Below, one piece after another: positions 9,274 to 22,070 of a DNA stretch of 64,000 bases. Every line of letters begins with the position of its first letter. Within the stretch, counting starts at the first letter, position 1. The notes beneath the pieces were generated by a model. That model saw nothing but the letters and a program-made list of their open reading frames with translations, did not search any database and was not told the DNA's origin. The translations under genes were made by a program, and so were the position numbers. The stretch comes from Melieria omissa (Eukaryota; Arthropoda; Insecta; Diptera; Ulidiidae). Location of the stretch: NCBI GenBank assembly GCA_963971225.1, contig OZ020267.1, forward strand, positions 84,557,648 to 84,621,647. The letters run 5' to 3'.

Positions 9274-12200
9274 TACCATTATAGAAAGCATACGAGTCTA
9301 GCTAAATAATAAGGCATAATATTATTAAAATCCGTTAACGGGTCGAGATTGAACAGCCATAATTTCGATCATGCTGGCGGTGGGATATTTTTTGTATTTA
9401 CCAAATTGGTGAAAGGTGGTCACTCTGGCTTAATTTTGACGCCAGTTTGATTAAAGTGATTGTGCGTGCTTAGGTTCCACAAGCATTTGATTGGTTATAT
9501 AGATCAGAGGAGCATTCTTTCAATCAGTCGTTGTTGTGACAGCAACGAAGCAACACGTGTGGGGGCTGCGCGGATTTTTGTTTTGTTGCCTCAAGAAATT
9601 GTATGTATGAAAAAAAATTAGATGCTTTTGTTGTTGTAGTTTTTGTGTGTATGCTTTTTTGTGTTGGCGATTGGTTGGCCTTTCGGCAATGACAAATGGG
9701 AACATAATATGTTTTTCACTTATAATTTTAAGGGTCAAGCGAAATGCACAATGTGCTTTCAACTAATTCAATTAATTAAATAATTTGTTTGCATTTTTTG
9801 GGCAACTTTACATGTATTGGTTTTTGCTTTTCCATAAGAATATTTTGGGCACCCCTGATATAGATGTATCATGTGGTCGATATCACTTTGCCACAACGAA
9901 ATTCTCCTTCATTATTTGAGATAGCGAGAAGATTGACCCCATTTATGAAAGCTCAAAACTCCAGCTAGGTTTTAAGGTTATTATTTTTTCTATAAACCTA
10001 GAATCATCATATTTTACAAGCATTTTATCGATTTTGCAGTAGGCAGCCATTTAATGTCACTCTTGCGCATCGATCTGTTCATGATTGCGGAATAGTAATC
10101 AAATTATTGATTTAATTTGATAAAGCTGCAATCTCTAGCTACATTTTAAGGGGTTTTTTATTAACGTAACCCATACCGTTTGGAATCTATAAGCACTTTA
10201 GTGGTGAGTGTGTATTTTGTAATAGGCAGTTTTTCAATGTTATCCTTGCGCATCGATATGCTCATTATTCCTGACGGATAATGAAAAGTTAGGGACCAAT
10301 ATAGAAAGCATAAGACTCTGGCAAAATTTTAAGAGATCAATTGTTAATATGCACTTATGCATTTGGTGTTGACAAGCATTTTAGTGGTTGCACCCAAGTA
10401 GCAATTTTTTCAAAGTCACCGTTCCAAATCGATTTGCTTTCGAACCTTGGGGTATAGAAGGATGATTGATACCATTATAGAAAGCATACGAGTCTAGCTA
10501 AATAATAAGGCATAATATTATTAAAATCCGTTAACGGGTCGAGATTTAACAGCCACAATTTCGATCATGCTGCCGGGGGGATATTTTTTTTATTTACCAA
10601 ATTGGTGAAAGGTGGTCACTCTGGCTTAATTTTGACGCCATTTTGATTAAAGTGATTGTGCGTACTTAGGTTCCACAAGCATTTGATTGGTTATATAGAT
10701 CAGAGGTGCATTCTTTCAATCAGTCGTTGTTGTGACAGCAACGAAGCAACACGTGTGGGGGCTGCGCGGATTTTTGTTTTGTTGCCTCAAGAAATTGTAT
10801 GTATGACAAAAAATTAGATGCTTTTGTTGTTGTAGTTTTTGTTTTGGCGATTGGTTGGCCTTTCGGCAATGACAAATGGGAACATAATATTTTTTTCACT
10901 TATAATTTTAAGGGTCAAGCGAAATGCACAATGTGCTTTCAACTAATTCAATTAATTAAATAATTTGTTTGCATTTTTTTGGGCAACTTTACATGTATTG
11001 GTTTTTGCTTTTCCATATGAAGATTTTGGGCACCCCTGATATAGATGTATCATGTGGTCGATATCACTTTTCCACAACGAAATTCTCCTGCATTATCTGA
11101 GATAGCGAGAAGATTGACCCCATTTATGAAAGCTCAAAACTCCAGCTAGGTTTTAAGGTTATTATTTTTTCTATAAACCTAGAATCATCATATTTTACAA
11201 GCATTTTATCGATTTTGCAGTAGGCAGCCATTTAATGTCACTTTTGCGCATCGATCTGTTCATGATTGCCTAATAGTAATCAAATTATTGATTTAATTTG
11301 ATAAAGCTGCAATCTCTAGCTACATTTTAAGGGGTTTTTTATTAACGTAACCCATACCGTTTGGAATCTATAAGCACTTTAGTGGTGAGTGTGTATTTTG
11401 TAATAGGCAGTTTTTCAATGTTATCCTTGCGCATCGATATGCTCATTATTCCTAAAGGATAATGAAAAGGTAGGGACCAATATAGAAAGCATAAGACTCT
11501 GGCTAAATTTTAAGGGGTCAATTATTAATATGCACTTATGCATTTGGTGTTGACAAGCATTTTAGTGGTTGCACCCAAGTAGCAATTTTTTCAAAGTCAC
11601 CGTTCCAAATCGATTTGCTTTCGAACCTTGGGGTATAGAAGGATGATTGATACCATTATAGAAAGCATACGAGTCTAGCTAAATAATAAGGCATAATATT
11701 ATTAAAATCCGTTAACGGGTCGAGATTGAACAGCCATAATTTCGATCATGCTGGCGGTGGGATATTTTTTTTATTTACCAAATTGGTGAAAGGTGGTCAC
11801 TCTGGCTTAATTTTGACGCCATTTTGATTAAAGTGATTGTGCGTACTTAGGTTCCACAAGCATTTGATTGGTTATATAGATCAGAGGTGCATTCTTTCAA
11901 TCAGTCGATGTTGTGACAGCAACGAAGCAACACGTGTGGGGGCTGCGCGGATTTTTGTTTTGTTGCCTCAAGAAATTGTATGTATGAAAAAAAATTAGAT
12001 GCTTTTGTTGTTGTAGTTTTTGTGTGTATGCTTTTTTGTGTTGGCGATTGGTTGGCCTTTCGGCAATGACAAATGGGAACATTATATTTTTTTCACTTAT
12101 AATTTTAAGGGTCAAGCGAAATGCACAATGTGCTTTCAACTAATTCAATTAATTAAATAATTTGTTTGCATTTTTTTGGGCAACTTTACATGTATTGGTT

Positions 12201-12847
12201 TTTGGTTTTCCATAAGAAGATTTTGGGCACCCCTGATATAGATGTATCATGTGGTCGATATCACTTTGCCACAACGAAATTCTCCTTCATTATTTGAGAT
12301 AGCGAGAAGATTGACCCCATTTATGAAAGCTCAAAACTCCAGCTAGGTTTTAAGGTTATTATTTTTTCTATAAACCTAGAATCATCATATTTTACAAGCA
12401 TTTTATCGATTTTGCAGTAGGCAGCCATTTAATGTCACTTTTGCGCATCGATCTGTTCATGATTGCCTAATAGTAATCAAATTATTGATTTAATTTGATA
12501 AAGCTGCAATCTCTAGCTACATTTTAAGGGGTTTTTTATTAACGTAACCCATACCGTTTGGAATCTATAAGCACTTTAGTGGTGAGTGTGTATTTTGTAA
12601 TAGGCAGTTTTTCAATGTTATCCTTGCGCATCGATATGCTCATTATTCCTAAAGGATAATGAAAAGGTAGGGACCAATATGGAAAGCATAAGACTCTGGC
12701 TAAATTTTAAGGGGTCAATTATTAATATGCACTTATGCATTTGGTGTTGACAAGCATTTTAGTGGTTGCACCCAAGTAGCAATTTTTTCAAAGTCACCGT
12801 TCCAAATCGATTTGCTTTCGAACCTTGGGGTATAGAAGGATGATTGA
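9274..12847. repeat. Higher-order repeat unit 2 (3574 bp)
   Basis: Same A-B-C order, with the same class-specific variants as unit 1 and only scattered single-base differences. Confidence 0.9.
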
Positions 12848-15800
12848 TACCATTATAGAAAGCATACGAGTCTAGCTAAATAATAAGGCATAATATTATT
12901 AAAATCCGTTAACGGGTCGAGATTGAACAGCCATAATTTCGATCATGCTGGCGGTGGGATATTTTTTTTATTTACCAAATTGGTGAAAGGTGGTCACTCT
13001 GGCTTAATTTTGACGCCAGTTTGATTAAAGTGATTGTGCGTGCTTAGGTTCCACAAGCATTTGATTGGTTATATAGATCAGAGGAGCATTCTTTCAATCA
13101 GTCGTTGTTGTGACAGCAACGAAGCAACACGTGTGGGGGCTGCGCGGATTTTTGTTTTGTTGCCTCAAGAAATTGTATGTATGAAAAAAAATTAGATGCT
13201 TTTGTTGTTGTAGTTTTTGTGTGTATGCTTTTTTGTGTTGGCGATTGGTTGGCCTTTCGGCAATGACAAATGGGAACATAATATGTTTTTCACTTATAAT
13301 TTTAAGGGTCAAGCGAAATGCACAATGTGCTTTCAACTAATTCAATTAATTAAATAATTTGTTTGCATTTTTTGGGCAACTTTACATGTATTGGTTTTTG
13401 CTTTTCCATAAGAATATTTTGGGCACCCCTGATATAGATGTATCATGTGGTCGATATCACTTTGCCACAACGAAATTCTCCTGCATTATTTGAGATAGCG
13501 AGAAGATTGACCCCATTTATGAAAGCTCAAAACTCCAGCTAGGTTTTAAGGTTATTATTTTTTCTATAAACCTAGAATCATCATATTTTACAAGCATTTT
13601 ATCGATTTTGCAGTAGGCAGCCATTTAATGTCACTCTTGCGCATCGATCTGTTCATGATTGCGGAATAGTAATCAAATTATTGATTTAATTTGATAAAGC
13701 TGCAATCTCTAGCTACATTTTAAGGGGTTTTTTATTAACGTAACCCATACCGTTTGGAATCTATAAGCACTTTAGTGGTGAGTGTGTATTTTGTAATAGG
13801 CAGTTTTTCAATGTTATCCTTGCGCATCGATATGCTCATTATTCCTGACGGATAATGAAAAGTTAGGGACCAATATAGAAAGCATAAGACTCTGGCTAAA
13901 TTTTAAGAGGTCAATTGTTAATATGCACTTATGCATTTGGTGTTGACAAGCATTTTAGTGGTTGCACCCAAGTAGCAATTTTTTCAAAGTCACCGTTCCA
14001 AATCGATTTGCTTTCGAACCTTGGGGTATAGAAGGATGATTGATACCATTATAGAAAGCATACGAGTCTAGCTAAATAATAAGGCATAATATTATTAAAA
14101 TCCGTTAACGGGTCGAGATTTAACAGCCACAATTTCGATCATGCTGCCGGGGGGATATTTTTTTTATTTACCAAATTGGTGAAAGGTGGTCACTCTGGCT
14201 TAATTTTGACGCCATTTTGATTAAAGTGATTGTGCGTACTTAGGTTCCACAAGCATTTGATTGGTTATATAGATCAGAGGTGCATTCTTTCAATCAGTCG
14301 TTGTTGTGACAGCAACGAAGCAACACGTGTGGGGGCTGCGCGGATTTTTGTTTTGTTGCCTCAAGAAATTGTATGTATGACAAAAAATTAGATGCTTTTG
14401 TTGTTGTAGTTTTTGTTTTGGCGATTGGTTGGCCTTTCGGCAATGACAAATGGGAACATAATATTTTTTTCACTTATAATTTTAAGGGTCAAGCGAAATG
14501 CACAATGTGCTTTCAACTAATTCAATTAATTAAATAATTTGTTTGCATTTTTTTGGGCAACTTTACATGTATTGGTTTTTGCTTTTCCATATGAAGATTT
14601 TGGGCACCCCTGATATAGATGTATCATGTGGTCGATATCACTTTTCCACAACGAAATTCTCCTGCATTATCTGAGATAGCGAGAAGATTGACCCCATTTA
14701 TGAAAGCTCAAAACTCCAGCTAGGTTTTAAGGTTATTATTTTTTCTATAAACCTAGAATCATCATATTTTACAAGCATTTTATCGATTTTGCAGTAGGCA
14801 GCCATTTAATGTCACTTTTGCGCATCGATCTGTTCATGATTGCGGAATAGTAATCAAATTATTGATTTAATTTGATAAAGCTGCAATCTCTAGCTACATT
14901 TTAAGGGGTTTTTTATTAACGTAACCCATACCGTTTGGAATCTATAAGCACTTTAGTGGTGAGTGTGTATTTTGTAATAGGCAGTTTTTCAATGTTATCC
15001 TTGCGCATCGATATGCTCATTATTCCTAAAGGATAATGAAAAGGTAGGGACCAATATAGAAAGCATAAGACTCTGGCTAAATTTTAAGGGGTCAATTATT
15101 AATATGCACTTATGCATTTGGTGTTGACAAGCATTTTAGTGGTTGCACCCAAGTAGCAATTTTTTCAAAGTCACCGTTCCAAATCGATTTGCTTTCGAAC
15201 CTTGGGGTATAGAAGGATGATTGATACCATTATAGAAAGCATACGAGTCTAGCTAAATAATAAGGCATAATATTATTAAAATCCGTTAACGGGTCGAGAT
15301 TGAACAGCCATAATTTCGATCATGCTGGCGGTGGGATATTTTTTTTATTTACCAAATTGGTGAAAGGTGGTCACTCTGGCTTAATTTTGACGCCATTTTG
15401 ATTAAAGTGATTGTGCGTACTTAGGTTCCACAAGCATTTGATTGGTTATATAGATCAGAGGTGCATTCTTTCAATCAGTCGATGTTGTGACAGCAACGAA
15501 GCAACACGTGTGGGGGCTGCGCGGATTTTTGTTTTGTTGCCTCAAGAAATTGTATGTATGAAAAAAAATTAGATGCTTTTGTTGTTGTAGTTTTTGTGTG
15601 TATGCTTTTTTGTGTTGGCGATTGGTTGGCCTTTCGGCAATGACACATGGGAACATTATATTTTTTTCACTTATAATTTTAAGGGTCAAGCGAAATGCAC
15701 AATGTGCTTTCAACTAATTCAATTAATTAAATAATTTGTTTGCATTTTTTTGGGCAACTTTACATGTATTGGTTTTTGGTTTTCCATAAGAAGATTTTGG

Positions 15801-16421
15801 GCACCCCTGATATAGATGTATCATGTGGTCGATATCACTTTGCCACAACGAAATTCTCCTTCATTATTTGAGATAGCGAGAAGATTGACCCCTTTTATGA
15901 AAGCTCAAAACTCCAGCTAGGTTTTAAGGTTATTATTTTTTCTATAAACCTAGAATCATCATATTTTACAAGCATTTTATCGATTTTGCAGTAGGCAGCC
16001 ATTTAATGTCACTTTTGCGCATCGATCTGTCCATGATTGCCTAATAGTAATCAAATTATTGATTTAATTTGATAAAGCTGCAATCTCTAGCTACATTTTA
16101 AGGGGTTTTTTATTAACGTAACCCATACCGTTTGGAATCTATAAGCACTTTAGTGGTGAGTGTGTATTTTGTAATAGGCAGTTTTTCAATGTTATCCTTG
16201 CGCATCGATATGCTCATTATTCCTAAAGGATAATGAAAAGGTAGGGACCAATATAGAAAGCATAAGACTCTGGCTAAATTTTAAGGGGTCAATTATTAAT
16301 ATGCACTTATGCATTTGGTGTTGACAAGCATTTTAGTGGTTGCACCCAAGTAGCAATTTTTTCAAAGTCACCGTTCCAAATCGATTTGCTTTCGAACCTT
16401 GGGGTATAGAAGGATGATTGA
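12848..16421. repeat. Higher-order repeat unit 3 (3574 bp)
   Basis: Same A-B-C order. Private changes are visible, for example CACATGGG instead of CAAATGGG in the C monomer near 15645. Confidence 0.9.
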
Positions 16422-18798
16422 TACCATTATAGAAAGCATACGAGTCTAGCTAAATAATAAGGCATAATATTATTAAAATCCGTTAACGGGTCGAGATTGA
16501 ACAGCCATAATTTCGATCATGCTGGCGGTGGGATATTTTTTTTATTTACCAAATTGGTGAAAGGTGGTCACTCTGGCTTAATTTTGACGCCAGTTTGATT
16601 AAAGTGATTGTGCGTGCTTAGGTTCCACAAGCATTTGATTGGTTATATAGATCAGAGGAGCATTCTTTCAATCAGTCGTTGTTGTGACAGCAACGAAGCA
16701 ACACGTGTGGGGGCTGCGCGGATTTTTGTTTTGTTGCCTCAAGAAATTGTATGTATGAAAAAAAATTAGATGCTTTTGTTGTTGTAGTTTTTGTGTGCAT
16801 GCTTTTTTGTGTTGGCGATTGGTTGGCCTTTCGGCAATGACAAATGGGAACATAATATGTTTTTCACTTATAATTTTAAGGGTCAAGCGAAATGCACAAT
16901 GTGCTTTCAACTAATTCAATTAATTAAATAATTTGTTTGCATTTTTTGGGCAACTTTACATGTATTGGTTTTTGCTTTTCCATAAGAATATTTTGGGCAC
17001 CCCTGATATAGATGTATCATGTGGTCGATATCACTTTGCCACAACGAAATTCTCCTTCATTATTTGAGATAGCGAGAAGATTGACCCCATTTATGAAAGC
17101 TCAAAACTCCAGCTAGGTTTTAAGGTTATTATTTTTTCTATAAACCTAGAATCATCATATTTTACAAGCATTTTATCGATTTTGCAGTAGGCAGCCATTT
17201 AATGTCACTCTTGCGCATCGATCTGTTCATGATTGCGGAATAGTAATCAAATTATTGATTTAATTTGATAAAGCTGCAATCTCTAGCTACATTTTAAGGG
17301 GTTTTTTATTAACGTAACCCATACCGTTTGGAATCTATAAGCACTTTAGTGGTGAGTGTGTATTTTGTAATAGGCAGTTTTTCAATGTTATCCTTGCGCA
17401 TCGATATGCTCATTATTCCTGACGGATAATGAAAAGTTAGGGACCAATATAGAAAGCATAAGACTCTGGCTAAATTTTAAGCGGTCAATTATTAATATGC
17501 ACTTATGCATTTGGTGTTGACAAGCATTTTAGTGGTTGCACCCAAGTAGCAATTTTTTCAAAGTCACCGTTCCAAATCGATTTGCTTTCGAACCTTGGGG
17601 TATAGAAGGATGATTGATACCATTATAGAAAGCATACGAGTCTAGCTAAATAATAAGGCATAATATTATTAAAATCCGTTAACGGGTCGAGATTTAACAG
17701 CCACAATTTCGATCATGCTGCCGGGGGGATATTTTTTTTATTTACCAAATTGGTGAAAGGTGGTCACTCTGGCTTAATTTTGACGCCATTTTGATTAAAG
17801 TGATTGTGCGTACTTAGGTTCCACAAGCATTTGATTGGTTATATAGATCAGAGGTGCATTCTTTCAATCAGTCGTTGTTGTGACAGCAACGAAGCAACAC
17901 GTGTGGGGGCTGCGCGGATTTTTGTTTTGTTGCCTCAAGAAATTGTATGTATGACAAAAAATTAGATGCTTTTGTTGTTGTAGTTTTTGTTTTGGCGATT
18001 GGTTGGCCTTTCGGCAATGACAAATGGGAACATAATATTTTTTTCACTTATAATTTTAAGGGTCAAGCGAAATGCACAATGTGCTTTCAACTAATTCAAT
18101 TAATTAAATAATTTGTTTGCATTTTTTTGGGCAACTTTACATGTATTGGTTTTTGCTTTTCCATATGAAGATTTTGGGCACCCCTGATATAGATGTATCA
18201 TGTGGTCGATATCACTTTTCCACAACGAAATTCTCCTGCATTATCTGAGATAGCGAGAAGATTGACCCCATTTATGAAAGCTCAAAACTCCAGCTAGGTT
18301 TTAAGGTTATTATTTTTTCTATAAACCTAGAATCATCATATTTTACAAGCATTTTATCGATTTTGCAGTAGGCAGCCATTTAATGTCACTTTTGCGCATC
18401 GATCTGTTCATGATTGCCTAATAGTAATCAAATTATTGATTTAATTTGATAAAGCTGCAATCTCTAGCTACATTTTAAGGGGTTTTTTATTAACGTAACC
18501 CATACCGTTTGGAATCTATAAGCACTTTAGTGGTGAGTGTGTATTTTGTAATAGGCAGTTTTTCAATGTTATCCTTGCGCATCGATATGCTCATTATTCC
18601 TAAAGGATAATGAAAAGGTAGGGACCAATATGGAAAGCATAAGACTCTGGCTAAATTTTAAGGGGTCAATTATTAATATGCACTTATGCATTTGGTGTTG
18701 ACAAGCATTTTAGTGGTTGCACCCAAGTAGCAATTTTTTCAAAGTCACCGTTCCAAATCGATTTGCTTTCGAACCTTGGGGTATAGAAGGATGATTGA
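16422..18798. repeat. Partial higher-order repeat unit 4 (A-B only)
   Basis: A at 16422-17617 and B at 17618-18798. The next monomer (18799) is again A-like, so the C monomer is skipped and the regular order ends here. Confidence 0.85.
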
Positions 18799-21664
18799 TA
18801 CCATTATAGAAAGCATACGAGTCTAGCTAAATAATAAGGCATAATATTATTAAAATCCGTTAACGGGTCGAGATTGAACAGCCATAATTTCGATCATGCT
18901 GGCGGTGGGATATTTTTTTTATTTACCAAATTGGTGAAAGGTGGTCACTCTGGCTTAATTTTGACGCCAGTTTGATTAAAGTGATTGTGCGTGCTTAGGT
19001 TCAACAAGCATTTGATTGGTTATATAGATCAGAGGAGCATTCTTTCAATCAGTCGTTGTTGTGACAGCAACGAAGCAACACGTGTGGGGGCTGCGCGGAT
19101 TTTTGTTTTGTTGCCTCAAGAAATTGTATGTATGAAAAAAAATTAGATGCTTTTGTTGTTGTAGTTTTTGTGTGTATGCTTTTTTGTGTTGGCGATTGGT
19201 TGGCCTTTCGGCAATGACAAATGGGAACATAATATGTTTTTCACTTATAATTTTAAGGGTCAAGCGAAATGCACAATGTGCTTTCAACTAATTCAATTAA
19301 TTAAATAATTTGTTTGCATTTTTTGGGCAACTTTACATGTATTGGTTTTTGCTTTTCCATAAGAATATTTTGGGCACCCCTGATATAGATGTATCATGTG
19401 GTCGATATCACTTTGCCACAACGAAATTCTCCTTCATTATTTGAGATAGCGAGAAGATTGACCCCATTTATGAAAGCTCAAAACTCCAGCTAGGTTTTAA
19501 GGTTATTATTTTTTCTATAAACCTAGAATCATCATATTTTACAAGCATTTTATCGATTTTGCAGTAGGCAGCCATTTAATGTCACTCTTGCGCATCGATC
19601 TGTTCATGATTGCGGAATAGTAATCAAATTATTGATTTAATTTGATAAAGCTGCAATCTCTAGCTACATTTTAAGGGGTTTTTTATTAACGTAACCCATA
19701 CCGTTTGGAATCTATAAGCACTTTAGTGGTGAGTGTGTATTTTGTAATAGGCAGTTTTTCAATGTTATCCTTGCGCATCGATATGCTCATTATTCCTGAC
19801 GGATAATGAAAAGTTAGGGACCAATATAGAAAGCATAAGACTCTGGCTAAATTTTAAGAGGTCAATTGTTAATATGCACTTATGCATTTGGTGTTGACAA
19901 GCATTTTAGTGGTTGCACCCAAGTAGCAATTTTTTCAAAGTCACCGTTCCAAATCGATTTGCTTTCGAACCTTGGGGTATAGAAGGATGATTGATACCAT
20001 TATAGAAAGCATACGAGTCTAGCTAAATAATAAGGCATAATATTATTAAAATCCGTTAACGGGTCGAGATTTAACAGCCATAATTTCGATCATGCTGGCG
20101 GTGGGATATTTTTTGTATTTACCAAATTGGTGAAAGGTGGTCACTCTGGCTTAATTTTGACGCCATTTTGATTAAAGTGATTGTGCGTACTTAGGTTCCA
20201 CAAGTATTTGATTGGTTATATAGATCAGAGGTGCATTCTTTAAATCAGTCGTTGTTGTGACAGCAACGAAGCAACACGTGTGGGGGCTGCGCGGATTTTT
20301 GTTTTGTTGCCTCAAGATATTGTATGTATGAAAAAAAATTAGATGCTTTTGTTGTTGTAGTTTTTGTGTGTATGCTTTTTTGTGTTGGCGATTGGTTGGC
20401 CTTTCGGCAATGACAAATGGGAACATAATATTTTTTTCACTTATAATTTTAAGGGTCAAGCGAAATGCACAATGTGCTTTCAACTAATTCAATTAATTAA
20501 ATAATTTGTTTGCATTTTTTGGGCAACTTTACATGTATTGGTTTTTGCTTTTCCATAAGAATATTTTGGGCACCCCTGATATAGATGTATCATGTGGTCG
20601 ATATCACTTTTCCACAACGAAATTCTCCTGCATTATTTGAGATAGCGAGAAGATTGACCCCATTTATGAAAGCTCAAAACTCCAGCTAGGTTTTAAGGTT
20701 ATTATTTTTTCTATAAACCTAGACTCATCATATTTTACAAGCATTTTATCGATTTTGCAGTAGGCAGCCATTTAATGTCACCTTTGCGCATCGATCTGTT
20801 CATGATTGCGGAATAGTAATCAAATTATTGATTTAATTTGATAAAGCTGCAATCTCTAGCTACATTTTAAGGGGTTTTTTATTAACGTAACCCATACCGT
20901 TTGGAATCTATAAGCACTTTAGTGGTGAGTGTGTATTTTGTAATAGGCAGTTTTTCAATGTTATCCTTGCGCATCGATATGCTCATTATTCCTGACGGCT
21001 AATGAAAAGGTAGGGACCAATATAGAAAGCATAAGACTCTGGCTAAATTTTAAGGGGTCAATTATTAATATGCACTTATGCATTTGGTGTTGACAAGCAT
21101 TTTAGTGGTTGCACCCAAGTAGCAATTTTTTCAAAGTCACCGTTCCAAATCGATTTGCTTTCGAACCTTGGGGTATAGAAGGATGATTGATACCATTATA
21201 GAAAGCATACGAGTCTAGCTAAATAATAAGGCATAATATTATTAAAATCCGTTAACGGGTCGAGATTGAACAGCCATAATTTCGATCATGCTGGCGGTGG
21301 GATATTTTTTTATTTACCAAATTGGTGAAAGGTGGTCACTCTGGCTTAATTTTGACGCCATTTTGATTAAAGTGATTGTGCGTACTTAGGTTCCACAAGC
21401 ATTTGATTGGTTATATAGATCAGAGGTGCATTCTTTCAATCAGTCGTTGTTGTGACAGCAACGAAGCAACACGTGTGGGGGCTGTGCGGATTTTTGTTTT
21501 GTTGCCTCAAGAAATTGTATGTATGAAAAAAAATTAGATGCTTTTGTTGTTGTAGTTTTTGTGTGTATGCTTTTTTTTGTTGGCGATTGGTTGGCCTTTC
21601 GGCAATGACAAATGGGAACATAATATTTTTTTCACTTATAATTTTAATTGTCAAGCGAAATGCA

Positions 21665-22070
21665 AGTTAAGGAGCTCGCCCTGCGAGCTCCAAAAAATTT
21701 AGAGATGGGGCCAACCACTGGCCCTTGGTTCTGCTGCAAAGAGAATTGGATTAATTAAAACACCAAAGTTTACCTTCCTCGTCCGAGGTCCGAAAAAAGT
21801 GACAAGAACTTTATTCTTAATTCTTAATGAAGCTTACTATCTACTTTGCTTAACTAAGGCACGTGTGCTATGTCAGCATTTCAGCCTGCAGGCAGCGCAT
21901 ATGCGACGGGCAGCGATCCCACGGTTTTTGGAGGAGGATCGCGTTACCGAGCCATTCAGTGCAACGTTATCCGTTGTTGGGTCGCCGATCACGTTGATAT
22001 GCAACGTGCTGGAATTGGCGTGGAAGATTGCTGACGTCGTCAGTTCGCACCGCTGTATGGTGCGTTAACT
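21665..22070 (-). repeat. 3' LTR of gypsy provirus (406 bp)
   Basis: Bounded by AGTTAA and TTAACT and matching the copy at 29902-30307 throughout. The env stop codon (22040-22042) lies inside it. Confidence 0.95.

Larger units (their letters stand above)
5701..21664. repeat. Satellite array, left block (about 1.19-kb monomers)
   Basis: Tandem monomers start at 5701, 6897, 8077, 9274 and so on, each opening with the string TACCATTATAGAAAGC. Three classes can be told apart. A is 1196 bp, with ATAATATGTTTTTC. B is about 1180 bp, lacking a short segment near the TTGTTGTAG string and carrying TATGACAAAAAATTAG. C is 1197 bp, with CAGTCGATG and TTGGTTTTCC. The order is A-B-C three times, then A-B-A and two more diverged monomers, the last interrupted by the gypsy provirus at 21665. 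An 80-codon open frame recurs on the minus strand of A and C types, which I treat as a by-product of repeat homogenisation. Confidence 0.97.

Noticed and set aside
21799..22068. 89-codon + strand frame inside both gypsy LTRs
   Set aside because: Antisense to the element within the LTR, overlaps the env end, and shows no coding features beyond being open.
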